NCBI GenBank assembly: GCA_034189035.1
Contig: JAXHVA010000026.1
Coordinates: 1 to 48,222, forward strand
Direction of reading: 5' to 3'
Origin: JAUXFK01 sp034189035
GTDB taxonomy: Bacteria; Desulfobacterota; UBA8473
Length of the DNA: 48,222 bases
The notes under the pieces are model-generated. The model was not told the DNA's origin, did no database searches, and was given only the letters and a program-made list of their open reading frames with translations. The translations under genes and the position numbers were made by a program. This document shows, piece after piece, positions 1-7,613 of the stretch. Positions within the stretch are counted from its first letter, which is position 1; each line of letters opens with the position of its first letter.

Positions 1-52
1 GGATCGCTTCTAATTTAAATGTTGAATCATATTTCTTCCTCTTTTTACTCAT
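1..52 (-). CDS. IS3-type transposase OrfA, N-terminal fragment
   Basis: The first 17 residues begin MSKKRKKYDSTFKLEA, which is typical of the N-terminal helix-turn-helix protein OrfA of IS3-family elements; related proteins begin with a basic stretch followed by (Y/F)xxEFKxEAV. The start ATG at 52 is preceded by AAAGGAG at suitable spacing. The gene continues past the left edge, so it is not possible to say whether it is intact or whether OrfB follows. Confidence 0.6.
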   Translation of the reverse strand, partial: MSKKRKKYDSTFKLEAI

Positions 53-117
53 GGATCACTCCTTTCCCTCTTTTATTTACTTGAGGCTCTTATGAGTGTC
101 CACTAAAACGGGGTATG
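1..117 (-). mobile_element. Terminal part of an IS3-type insertion sequence
   Basis: Read on the minus strand, the segment holds an IS end containing GTGGACACTC, a Shine-Dalgarno AAAGGAG and the start of an OrfA-like transposase gene that runs off the left edge of the window. The inner boundary is placed near 117 because a small antitoxin-like reading frame coming from the right loses its family similarity there. The exact terminal inverted repeat cannot be fixed because the other end of the element is outside the window. Confidence 0.55.
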
Positions 118-204
118 AATAAGAGTTTCTTTATGATGTTCAACGTAATTTTTGGCTTGGTTAATAACTGTCTCGTCAAGGAGCAGCGTTAGCTTTTTAT
201 TCAT
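103..204 (-). pseudogene. Truncated small antitoxin-like ORF (DUF6364-like)
   Basis: From the ATG at 204, preceded by GGGAGAGAG, the product begins MNKKLTLLLDETVINQAKNY. This matches the start of short ribbon-helix-helix-like antitoxin proteins (xxKLTLxIDxxVIxxAKxYA). After about 28 residues the frame runs into the neighbouring IS end and stops at 103, giving only 33 residues instead of the usual 70 to 90. No partner toxin is visible in the window. The family assignment rests on the first 25 residues only. Confidence 0.45.
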
Positions 205-574
205 GTTATTCTCTCTCCCGATTTCTATACGTATAAATATATGTGCAACGATACGTTCTGTCAATCTTTTTTGATAAAACGAATGCCCCCTATAATTACT
301 TATAGTCTGAATGCATAACAGTTCCGTCAAATGAAAAAGACTGCAATGTACCAGAGTTGCACCATTCAATCTGAATCTACATTGGCCTACTGTGTATTTC
401 AAAATACTGGAAAAGTTGGGCGTTGAAGAATCTCTGCGCTGTTTTTATGCTGAGAGGAATATTTGCGCTTTTTGAAAGGAGTTGCTTCAACGAGGGACAA
501 GGTTCAGATTTGCCCCTCATTGAAGAGTGCTGATCGTTTTCTATTTCATAGCGCCAAACTGATAGGCGATTTGC
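205..574. other. Intergenic stretch, nothing recognised
   Basis: This stretch lies between the truncated antitoxin-like ORF and the 3' end of the VIT/vWA gene. Short frames exist on both strands but none has a ribosome binding site and recognisable protein similarity together. No tRNA fold, repeat or clear terminator was found. Confidence 0.4.
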
Positions 575-2947
575 TTATCTCAGTACGAATATTACAGATA
601 TATTGGCAGTTTTCCCGTATGAAAGGGCAGGGAAGACCAGTTTTTTAAGCTCTTGGGTCAGACATTTCTTCAAAGCCTCATCGATCTTTTGCCCTTTGCA
701 ATCCATTTCAACCCTTTTGACTTGCCCTTTGGAGTCCAAAGTGAGTTTCAAATTCAATACGCCTTGTAGTCCGGATGTATGAGATGCAGCAGAAAGGCAC
801 TGATTCATCGTGTGTATCTGTTTTTCGATCATCTTCTTTATAGTGCTTTTTGATACGCCCTTTGACACCTCAATTTTCTTTAGTGCGAGCTGAATCCCTT
901 TATCTCCAGCCTCCTCGTGTGGCTTTTCAACTTGTAATTGGTCTTTCTCTCTTTCATTTGCCTCTTTCAGAGCACGAAACTTGCCTTGAACAGCGCCCTC
1001 TGGAGCAAAAGAGTTGAACGCTTTTGTTTTCCTTGCCAAACTCGATCCCACAGCATAATCGGAGACACCTTTAGGAAGCGGGAGGGGCTGTTTTACGGTT
1101 GTGGCCTGAGTGTCGTCATGGAGGCGTTTTTCTGTATCGATTGCAACAAAAGAGGTATAAGCGGTCAACAGATTATAGGTGAGACCAAGGTTGGTGACTT
1201 CTTTTATCCTCTCATCATTTGGCCTCAGCGTATTATAATCGGCAAGCACGGCAATACGATGCCTTGCCCAGAGATAACGCAGGGAAGCATTGTCTTTATG
1301 AGGCTCCAATTTGCCGACTTTGATGCTTTTTCTGTATGTTTTATTGCCCGTAATCCCCTGTACCTTGATCTTGCCCCGTGGTTTTCCCTGCCATTTGCCA
1401 AAGACAATCACAGGACGTTGGGCAAAGACATCTGGAATACGGGGAGGTTCTACATCATATACATCGAACTTCCCATAATCGATCTGGATATTCGTCAACA
1501 CTGGTGACTCTATAAGCTTTCTCAATTTTGCAGCCTTTTTGGGTGCATCTTCAGGATGGGTAATTACAAAAGGCTCTCCCATTCCTACCCGTGCCATGCC
1601 TTCGATCAAATGCCTGTTCACACTCGATCCGATACCAAAAGCAAACATATTCGCATCACCCAAGCTATTTCGGATGAGATCGAATGTCTCTTCTTCAACG
1701 GAAACATAGCCGTCTGTTGCGATGATAATGGTACGTGAATACCCCTTTGTGCCCGGCATGGAAAGCGCTTTTTTGAGTGCCGGCAATATCTGGGTGCTAC
1801 CTCCTCCCCGTTGTCGTTCGATCACGTGGATTGCGCGGTTAATATTCTCTTTTGTAGCAGGCAGGGACTTTTCTGCCAGAACAGATGAGCCACCTGCAAA
1901 TAAAAGCACATTGAATCGGTCTGTTGGACGAAGGTTGCCGATTAAGCCCCTGAGAAGTTTTTTGGAGATATCAAGGGGGAATCCATGCATAGAACCTGAG
2001 ATGTCCACGATGAACATATATTCCCGAGGCGGTATATCCGATATTTTAACCTGTTTTGGAGGCTGCATCATGAGTAGAAAATAGTTCTCTGTTTTGCCTT
2101 CATATAAGAGCAGACCGGATTCAATCTTGCCGCCAGCAAGACGGTAATTGAGTATAAAATCCCTGTTGCCGCCGAATTTCTCAGAGCGGTCCAGATGGAT
2201 TATCACATCATTTTTCCCCTCAAAGTTGATGCTCGTCTTATGAGAGTTGCAGGCAATGTCCATAATGGGCAGGCCCGCACGGATAGTGACGGATATATCG
2301 AATCTGTATGTGGGTGCCTCACCTTCTCGCAGATAGGGATTGGCAGTCCAGTCTTCCGCTTTCTTTTGATAGTCACCCTGAGTACCGGTGTATCTCGCCC
2401 CGACAACCGTAGGGTACATAAACTCATATACAGTATCAGTGGGTACAAGGAGTTCCGTATATTTCAATTCCACCTTGATCACATCTTCCGGTAAGATGTT
2501 GGCAACATTCATCTGAAAAACGTTGGGCCTTTGCTGTTCCAAAAGCGATGCGTTTTGCCCTTCTCTTTTGGCCTGTTCGTATGCCTGGCGAGCCGCCTTT
2601 CGTTCATCGATCTTTGCGATGATTGTCCTTTCTCCGATCTGCATCTTCATACCATAGACCGCTGCCCTGGTCGATGCAGGGAAGATATAGATGGCTTCCA
2701 AAGGCTTTTTGCCTTCATTTTTGTAAACCTGCTCAACGACAACATCTGCAATGACACCTGAAATATTTACATTGACGTTTGTTGATTTGAGCGGCAGGTT
2801 ATCCAGTTCTGTATCGTCGCTTTTTACAAAAAAATATGGAGATAATGTCTTGTCGAGATTATCCTTGGTCTGTTCAGCGAATGCTGCGGATGAAAACTGG
2901 AACAAGACCAGCAATAGTAAAGAGATTGTTCGGATAAATATCTTCAT
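575..2947 (-). CDS. Secreted VIT / von Willebrand factor A domain protein with a C-terminal AgmX/TonB-like domain
   Basis: The 790-residue protein begins with a signal peptide (residues 1-24, ending SSAAFA). A VIT (vault/inter-alpha-trypsin) domain spans roughly residues 35-165. A von Willebrand A domain with the metal-binding MIDAS motif D315-I-S317-G-S319 starts near 310. The last 90 residues resemble the C-terminal domain of AgmX/TonB-like proteins (LKLTLDSKGQVKRVE and a closing beta hairpin). It is probably periplasmic or surface-exposed and involved in metal-dependent protein binding; the partner is unknown. The ATG at 2947 has a good Shine-Dalgarno (AAGGAGG). An ECF-type promoter lies at 3021-3048, matching the one in front of the sigma factor gene, so it is probably a target of that sigma factor. 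VIT-vWA proteins are known beside sortases in other proteobacteria, but no sortase is seen here. Confidence 0.85.
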   Translation of the reverse strand: MKIFIRTISLLLLVLFQFSSAAFAEQTKDNLDKTLSPYFFVKSDDTELDNLPLKSTNVNVNISGVIADVVVEQVYKNEGKKPLEAIYIFPASTRAAVYGMKMQIGERTIIAKIDERKAARQAYEQAKREGQNASLLEQQRPNVFQMNVANILPEDVIKVELKYTELLVPTDTVYEFMYPTVVGARYTGTQGDYQKKAEDWTANPYLREGEAPTYRFDISVTIRAGLPIMDIACNSHKTSINFEGKNDVIIHLDRSEKFGGNRDFILNYRLAGGKIESGLLLYEGKTENYFLLMMQPPKQVKISDIPPREYMFIVDISGSMHGFPLDISKKLLRGLIGNLRPTDRFNVLLFAGGSSVLAEKSLPATKENINRAIHVIERQRGGGSTQILPALKKALSMPGTKGYSRTIIIATDGYVSVEEETFDLIRNSLGDANMFAFGIGSSVNRHLIEGMARVGMGEPFVITHPEDAPKKAAKLRKLIESPVLTNIQIDYGKFDVYDVEPPRIPDVFAQRPVIVFGKWQGKPRGKIKVQGITGNKTYRKSIKVGKLEPHKDNASLRYLWARHRIAVLADYNTLRPNDERIKEVTNLGLTYNLLTAYTSFVAIDTEKRLHDDTQATTVKQPLPLPKGVSDYAVGSSLARKTKAFNSFAPEGAVQGKFRALKEANEREKDQLQVEKPHEEAGDKGIQLALKKIEVSKGVSKSTIKKMIEKQIHTMNQCLSAASHTSGLQGVLNLKLTLDSKGQVKRVEMDCKGQKIDEALKKCLTQELKKLVFPALSYGKTANISVIFVLR

Positions 2948-2989
2948 TTTTGCCTCCTTTGAATTGGTTTATCTGATTTTTCATATCGA

Positions 2990-3003
2990 GAAACGGCCGT
3001 TTC
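2990..3003. promoter_or_regulatory. Perfect 14-bp palindrome in the leader of the VIT/vWA gene
   Basis: GAAACGGCCGTTTC is a perfect palindrome lying between the predicted ECF promoter and the start codon of the VIT/vWA gene. It could be an operator or a short mRNA hairpin. It is far GC-richer than its surroundings. No known regulator is recognised. Confidence 0.4.
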
Positions 3004-3020
3004 TTTTTGCATTTGTAACT

Positions 3021-3048
3021 TTAGACAATCTATATTCAAGAAAGTTCC
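3021..3048 (-). promoter_or_regulatory. ECF sigma promoter of the VIT/vWA gene
   Basis: On the minus strand there is GGAAC (3048-3044), a 17-base spacer, then GTCTAA (3026-3021). This is the classic layout of an extracytoplasmic-function sigma promoter (GGAAC in the -35 region, GTCTAA-like -10). The same two boxes at the same spacing precede the ECF sigma gene at 5193-5220. The predicted start site near 3014 gives a leader of about 65 bases containing the palindrome and the Shine-Dalgarno. Confidence 0.7.
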
Positions 3049-3080
3049 GGATCTTGTATCATTTTATCTCTATGAAATAG

Positions 3081-3512
3081 TACTACAGCGACACTTTTGG
3101 ATAATCATGCAAAAAGCCTCTTTGAGAGGTATCTTTTTTCACGTGTATTGCGTTTTTGATCGTTCTAAGTTCGCTTCGTAAAACGAAGAACGATTGATAA
3201 AAACTTGAAATGATTATTGGCTTCTCTTCGTAAAAATCGGTCACGGCAATGGCAGTCATATTATAACGCGTGCAACTGTTTGAGTGATGTAGTGAGCGTA
3301 AAGAAAGAACAGAAGTATTACTGGATGGTTAAGAGTATGATCATGTACATTCGTTGTCTCATTATAAAGATCAATACTGTTGTTTCTTTACGCTCACTAA
3401 GACAGGAGTTTTGCACAGGTTATAAATATGACTGCCGTTGCCGTGACAACTCAATTGAACCTATGCTCGTCAAGAGGCCTTTCAAACAGATTATAAAACT
3501 GTCGCTGTAGTA
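3081..3512. repeat. Large imperfect palindrome, member 1 of a dispersed repeat family
   Basis: The whole segment folds on itself. The outer arms are TACTACAGCGACA (from 3081) against TGTCGCTGTAGTA (to 3512). The inner arms at 3239-3311 and 3377-3447 pair over about 70 bases and include GTCACGGCAA/TTGCCGTGAC and AGTGAGCGTAAAGAAA/TTTCTTTACGCTCACT. The left arm carries about 100 extra bases with its own hairpin around 3159-3196. No credible protein is encoded. The inner core recurs at 19171-19367. It separates the anti-sigma gene from the VIT gene. It could be a transposase-less element (MITE-like) or a structured RNA. Confidence 0.75.
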
Positions 3513-3617
3513 ATAGAAAGTTATCAAACAAAACTGTTCCTGAATCGTTAAAGAAAGGTTAAAAAGGGATAGGGCAGGGGGATGAAGTATCAAAAAAATG
3601 AAGGTGAAGAATCCGGA

Positions 3618-4580
3618 TCAAGGAAGAGTTCTAAAGCGTATGTCCACTTGTAGCTTTTGTATACCCTTTGAGCTGACTTGAGGAGGGGGAGATTGGAAGT
3701 CCGCGATTTCGCTCAATTGGTTTACAAAGTAATTATAGTCCCTTGTGGGAATCTCTATTCGAAGAGATTGCGGCAGGGCCTCATCTTTTTCTTCCGGAGT
3801 AGACAAAGTCGCACCCTCGACCTGGGTTGTCAGCTCTTTGATCCTCTGTATTGCATCTTCCACTTCTCTTGATGGCGCATTACCCCTATCAGCCTCTTCT
3901 AATGCAAACTCACCAAACCGATCAGAGTCTGTCAGTTGCATTGTACGTCTTTTCATCTTTTCTGGTGGAGCGGATTCTTTGCCTCCATTATGAACACTGT
4001 CCATTTCCGACAGTGGCATCTGTTTCGAATCAGAGCCTTTTGGGTGGATCAAAAGCGTAAGCAAAATCGGTTCGTTCTGTAAGATATCTGCAGGCTCTTG
4101 CAATGTCTTGCTCATTTTCGGTTTGGTTGGAGATACTTTTTTAAGTGACTCGTGTGCAAAGTATGTATCCGATTTATTCGATCTTCTTTCTGCGGTTTCA
4201 AGAGGCGCTTTTCCCACAATAGGGACTTGAATATCTCTTATCTGCTGTGTATTGATGATCAAGAATATAAGGATACCGAGTACTGCTGCAGTAGCAAATT
4301 CGAGGGGAATCTTTATCCTGAAGGGAATAAAGAGTTTTTTAAGGATACGTTTAAACTGAGAGTCCGTTTCAATTCGATCATGGATCACATCTAAAAAGTC
4401 AGCCGGTGGATAAACAGGCGGCAATGCACTGATTTCATTAACAACTGTCTTTAATGACTCGAGTTTCGCCTTGCAGTTGCTGCAGGTCAACAGATGTTTA
4501 TCGATGGGGGTACGGGCTCTATCATCTAGAATACCGTCTACATATTCAGAGAGAAGTCTTTCAATCTCTTTGCATCTCAT
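3618..4580 (-). CDS. Membrane-bound zinc-finger anti-sigma factor
   Basis: The 320-residue protein starts with an anti-sigma zinc finger (zf-HC2): H29-x3-C33-x2-C36, plus C3. One membrane segment lies around residues 90-111 (AAVLGILIFLIIN). A poorly conserved periplasmic tail of about 200 residues follows and probably senses the signal. Its start codon overlaps the stop of the ECF sigma gene (TAATG), so the two are translationally coupled, as is usual for a sigma/anti-sigma pair. It presumably sequesters the sigma factor at the inner membrane until an envelope signal triggers release. The tail was not recognised, so the signal is unknown. Confidence 0.85.
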   Translation of the reverse strand: MRCKEIERLLSEYVDGILDDRARTPIDKHLLTCSNCKAKLESLKTVVNEISALPPVYPPADFLDVIHDRIETDSQFKRILKKLFIPFRIKIPLEFATAAVLGILIFLIINTQQIRDIQVPIVGKAPLETAERRSNKSDTYFAHESLKKVSPTKPKMSKTLQEPADILQNEPILLTLLIHPKGSDSKQMPLSEMDSVHNGGKESAPPEKMKRRTMQLTDSDRFGEFALEEADRGNAPSREVEDAIQRIKELTTQVEGATLSTPEEKDEALPQSLRIEIPTRDYNYFVNQLSEIADFQSPPPQVSSKGIQKLQVDIRFRTLP

Positions 4581-5188
4581 TACAAAACTCCATCGAGCTT
4601 CTTTCTCAGATCCATCCTTGCCCTGGAAAGCTTTGACTTGACTGTACCTGGTTTTAGGCCTGTGAGTCGAGCGATCTCCTCATAGGACAGACCCTCAATA
4701 TCGCGCAGGATCGTCACGGTCTTCTTCTCCTTGGAAAGGGAATGAATCGCTTTATTGATCAGTTTAGTACGTTCTTTATTCTCCAGTTCAGACAAGGGTG
4801 AGTCGGATGTATCTACGAGTTCAATTGAATTGTTATGAGTATCGAATGGATTGCCTGTATCGAGACGGCACATCCATTTCTTATACCGATAGTCTAATGA
4901 TTTGACACGGTTCTTACAGGTATTTACAGTAATCCTGTATAGCCAGGTAGAAAATGTCGATTCAAACCTGAATTTATCCAATGAACGATGGACTTTTATA
5001 AATATTTCCTGGGCAATATCATCGGCTTCCTGATAATCACCGAGGAATAAGTAGCAAAGGTTAAAGATCTTGTCCTTATATTTCATTACCAGGTCGTCAA
5101 ATGCTCGTCTTTCGCCGGAACAAAAGGCATGGATCAGCTCATTGTCATTACGAAAGGGGCATTTTGGTCTTTCTTCCGTTTCGATCAT
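4580..5188 (-). CDS. ECF-type RNA polymerase sigma factor
   Basis: The product is a sigma-70 family protein with only regions 2 and 4. Region 2 shows DDLVMKYKDKIFNLCYLFLG then the -10 binding helix (DDIAQEIFIKVHRSLDKF, STWLYRITVNTC). Region 4 shows the helix-turn-helix SYEEIARLTGLKPGTVKSKLSRAR. ATG 5188 (202 residues) is preferred over an upstream TTG at 5200 because the -10 box of the predicted promoter (5193-5198) would overlap that TTG. With this promoter the mRNA would start at or next to the ATG, so the gene may be leaderless. It is followed by its anti-sigma factor with a one-base overlap. An identical promoter layout at 3021-3048 points to the VIT/vWA gene as a target and to autoregulation. 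Confidence 0.88.
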   Translation of the reverse strand: MIETEERPKCPFRNDNELIHAFCSGERRAFDDLVMKYKDKIFNLCYLFLGDYQEADDIAQEIFIKVHRSLDKFRFESTFSTWLYRITVNTCKNRVKSLDYRYKKWMCRLDTGNPFDTHNNSIELVDTSDSPLSELENKERTKLINKAIHSLSKEKKTVTILRDIEGLSYEEIARLTGLKPGTVKSKLSRARMDLRKKLDGVL

Positions 5189-5192
5189 GTAT

Positions 5193-5220
5193 TTAGACAA
5201 TACAGAATAAGAATTGTTCC
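5193..5220 (-). promoter_or_regulatory. ECF sigma promoter of the sigma/anti-sigma operon (autoregulation)
   Basis: On the minus strand GGAAC (5220-5216), a 17-base spacer and GTCTAA (5198-5193) repeat exactly the boxes and spacing found in front of the VIT/vWA gene. The -10 box ends only four bases before the ATG at 5188, so transcription would begin at about the first codon. Confidence 0.68.
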
Positions 5221-5319
5221 ATTATGGTATGAATTGGAAATGTGACGAGTTTTAAAAATATGGTTCTGGATGGACACTGTTTCAGATATTGTGTCTGAAA
5301 GAGGTCATAATAAATATGC

Positions 5320-5376
5320 GGATCCGAGTTTTACACGGAGTACACTTTGGCTGTTGCTTCAGCGACTCTTTTCAAA
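5320..5376. repeat. Half-copy (right arm) of the dispersed palindrome family
   Basis: This stretch matches the right arm of the element at 19171-19367. Shared blocks in the same order are GGATC(C)GAGTTT, ACACGGA, CTGT(T/C)G and CTCTTTT(C/T)AAA. No matching left arm was found upstream, so it appears to be a remnant. It sits in the gap between the small membrane protein gene and the sigma factor promoter. Confidence 0.5.
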
Positions 5377-5396
5377 AAGCGAGGCTATTACTTTTA

Positions 5397-5654
5397 TTAT
5401 TCCCTATACGCCCCGATTAAGAAGAAGATTGTCCCGAGAATTGCAAGGATTATCCATAATTGGTTTGTTGATATTGTAGTTGCCCAACTCTGGGCAAATC
5501 CCAATGGAATCTTTTCAATCCAATCGAGGCCAAAGAGCTCTTGGATTGTAAAGATTTCCAGCTTTTTTTCCATGAGGCCTGAAAGCCCCTTGAATAAAAA
5601 AAGCACACCAGCAATGATTAATAAAGAGAAACCAATCGTCTTGAGTTTAAACAT
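5397..5654 (-). CDS. Small two-pass membrane protein, function unknown
   Basis: The 85-residue product has two hydrophobic segments, about residues 7-27 (IGFSLLIIAGVLFLFKGLSG) and 63-81 (IILAILGTIFFLIG), with a polar loop between them. The start has the Shine-Dalgarno GAGGAGGGATT upstream. It begins 9 bases after the stop of kce and so looks like the last gene of the lysine fermentation operon. No family is recognised. A role in the pathway (for example in transport) is only suggested by position. Confidence 0.6.
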   Translation of the reverse strand: MFKLKTIGFSLLIIAGVLFLFKGLSGLMEKKLEIFTIQELFGLDWIEKIPLGFAQSWATTISTNQLWIILAILGTIFFLIGAYRE

Positions 5655-5663
5655 AATCCCTCC

Positions 5664-6479
5664 TCAAAGCCCTAAAATTCTTCTGGTCTGTTTTACAGTT
5701 GCAATCGGTCGGCCGAATTCCCTGGCTATACGAATGATCCGATCAATGAGTTGCGGATTCGATTTGGCCAACTCTTCCTTGTGATAATAGATGTTATCTT
5801 CAAAACCGACACGCACATGCCCCCCCATGGCCAATGCATGGATGGCCAGTGGTAATTGAAAGCGTCCGATGCCGGCTACAGACCAGGTTTGATTTGACTT
5901 CAGTCGGTCAACAAGAATGACCAGATTCCTGATATCCCCGCTCAGACCACCTGGAACCCCTAAAACAAAGTTAATGTGAAATCTTTCCGGGATCAACCCC
6001 TTTTTCATATAGCGAAATGTAGTATCAAGCATGCCGAGATCGAAGATTTCGAGCTCAGGCATTATGCTGTTTTTTTTGATCGTATCAGCAATCGTCTTTA
6101 TCGTCTCTTCAGGATTTTCAAAGATATCAGGGCCGAAATTCATCGTGCCCATAGAAAGGGTGGCCATTTCAGGTTTCAGTTTTAATGGGGCACATCTTTG
6201 TGCAAGGGGGGTACCCACGGCCCCTCCTGTGGAGTATTGGAGGATACAGTCACATCTTGCTTTAATCTTTTCTGAGACTTCTTTAAAGATATCTGTGCGC
6301 TGACTCGGCATGCCCTGTTCGTCACGTACATGCAGATGGATAATACACGCACCTGCCTTCACTGCCATTTGCGCGGATTGGGCCAGTTCATCTGGTGTGA
6401 GACAAAGATAAGGCGTATCCTCTCTAGTTAACTCTGCACCGATAAGGGCACATGTGATAACCAGTGGATTATTGCTCAT
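5664..6479 (-). CDS. kce: 3-keto-5-aminohexanoate cleavage enzyme
   Basis: This is a BKACE-family (DUF849) TIM-barrel, zinc-dependent enzyme of 271 residues. The family converts 5-amino-3-oxohexanoate plus acetyl-CoA to acetoacetate plus 3-aminobutyryl-CoA in lysine fermentation. Visible family marks are the N-terminal VITCALIGAELTRE, the metal-ligand region AGACIIHLHVRDEQGMPS and the C-terminal GGHVRVGFEDNIYY. ATG 6479 is chosen over one at 6512 because it follows GAGGA and gives the family's usual N-terminus. It overlaps the end of kal by 11 bases. The specific substrate is inferred from the kam/kal/kdd neighbours, since BKACE proteins vary widely in substrate. Confidence 0.88.
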   Translation of the reverse strand: MSNNPLVITCALIGAELTREDTPYLCLTPDELAQSAQMAVKAGACIIHLHVRDEQGMPSQRTDIFKEVSEKIKARCDCILQYSTGGAVGTPLAQRCAPLKLKPEMATLSMGTMNFGPDIFENPEETIKTIADTIKKNSIMPELEIFDLGMLDTTFRYMKKGLIPERFHINFVLGVPGGLSGDIRNLVILVDRLKSNQTWSVAGIGRFQLPLAIHALAMGGHVRVGFEDNIYYHKEELAKSNPQLIDRIIRIAREFGRPIATVKQTRRILGL

Positions 6480-6864
6480 GTTTAATCCTCTGACGGTCTT
6501 TGGGCGTAACACAGGTGCCAGATGCCTTACAAACGAGTATGGGTTTTTTTAGGAGACTGGCAGCGGTTTCCCCTGATTCCGGTTCCGGTGCAATGATCTT
6601 CCAGGCCTCAAATTCCATGTTCCTTGAAGTATTGCCCACAGAGGTGATCTTTCCTTTTACCTCAATATAATCGCCTGTGAATACCGGTGCCAGAAACTCC
6701 ACATTGCTGTATGCCCTGAACAGTCCTTCGTCTCCGTCATAGCGAATGAGGAGCTCAGTAGCAACATCGCCGAAGAGATTCAGCATCCTCGCACCGTCTA
6801 CAAGATTGCCTGCATAATGGGCGTCATGCATACTCATCCTGAGTTTCAGACTCGTCTCAATCAT
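6469..6864 (-). CDS. kal: 3-aminobutyryl-CoA ammonia lyase
   Basis: The 131-residue hot-dog-fold protein has the features of Kal: METSLKLRMS-like start (MIETSLKLRMSMHDAHYAGN), GDVATELLIRYDGDEGLF in the core helix and a strand with EVKGKITSVGNTSRNMEFE. Kal removes ammonia from 3-aminobutyryl-CoA, giving crotonyl-CoA. The start overlaps the stop of kamE (ATGA) and its end overlaps kce, so the three genes are tightly coupled. The length matches the family. Confidence 0.85.
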   Translation of the reverse strand: MIETSLKLRMSMHDAHYAGNLVDGARMLNLFGDVATELLIRYDGDEGLFRAYSNVEFLAPVFTGDYIEVKGKITSVGNTSRNMEFEAWKIIAPEPESGETAASLLKKPILVCKASGTCVTPKDRQRIKHEQ

Positions 6865-7613
6865 CTTACTTTCCCCCTTCCGGTTCTTTCCAAGACTTTA
6901 TTAAAGATATACGATGCCACATCCGAAGGCAGTGTGCCCGGACCGAACCCTCCATCATAACCGAGTTCCTTTGCAAAATCATCGTTGATCCTCGCCCCGC
7001 CGACGACGAGGATAAATCGTCTTCGAATATCTTCGGCTTCAAGGAGTTCGACCAATCCGGTTAAGTTGTTGATGTGGGAGTCTTTCTGAGTCACGGTCTG
7101 CGATACGAGTATTGCATCTGCATTCACTTCAAGGGCCTTTTGGATCAGGGCCTCACTACTGATTTGAGCACCCATGTTATACGCATCGATTTCAGGATAA
7201 CGCTCAAGCCCATAGTCGTGATTATACCCCTTCATATTGAATATCGCATCGATCCCCACTGTATGGGCATCACTGCCGATCGTTGCACCAACAACAACGA
7301 TCCTGCGCCTGAGATCATTACTGATACGCTTGTTGATTTCATGAAAACCCATTGTCAGAAATTCTTTGGCAGGTTCATTTATATTGGCGTAGTCAATGAC
7401 CGGTTTTGCCCGGGCATAGGCCACAAAAAAGGTGAAGCCCTGCGCGATTTTCCGGCTGTGAGCAACGATGATATCATCGAAGTTGAGCATACTCAAGTAG
7501 CTCTTTGCCGCTTTTAGCGCTTTTGGAGTGTTTTCGACCGGAAGGGTGAAAGAGAGTTGCATCACTCCATCGTCTAATGTATCGCCATACGGTTTTATGA
7601 GTTCTTCAGTCAT
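6861..7613 (-). CDS. kamE: Lysine 5,6-aminomutase beta subunit (cobalamin-binding)
   Basis: The 250-residue small subunit carries the adenosylcobalamin-binding signature DAHTVG (GSDAHTVGIDAIFNMKG; family motif DxHxxG) and a Rossmann-like C-terminal half with VVGGARINDDFAKELGYDGGFGPGT. With the alpha subunit it moves the terminal amino group of D-lysine or beta-lysine from C6 to C5 using PLP and coenzyme B12. ATG 7613 is used rather than the preceding TTG 7616. It overlaps the end of kamD by 8 bases. Confidence 0.9.
   Translation of the reverse strand: MTEELIKPYGDTLDDGVMQLSFTLPVENTPKALKAAKSYLSMLNFDDIIVAHSRKIAQGFTFFVAYARAKPVIDYANINEPAKEFLTMGFHEINKRISNDLRRRIVVVGATIGSDAHTVGIDAIFNMKGYNHDYGLERYPEIDAYNMGAQISSEALIQKALEVNADAILVSQTVTQKDSHINNLTGLVELLEAEDIRRRFILVVGGARINDDFAKELGYDGGFGPGTLPSDVASYIFNKVLERTGRGKVR

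Noticed and set aside
103..402. A 99-codon minus-strand frame
   Set aside because: Only the part from ATG 204 resembles a protein family; the upstream 66 codons have no similarity and the Shine-Dalgarno belongs to ATG 204.
938..1507. A 189-codon plus-strand frame inside the VIT/vWA gene
   Set aside because: It lies opposite a well-supported gene, has no Shine-Dalgarno and has the composition of an antisense shadow.
3217..3510. A 97-codon plus-strand frame inside the palindrome
   Set aside because: It is created by the inverted repeat: the two halves of the frame are reverse complements of each other.
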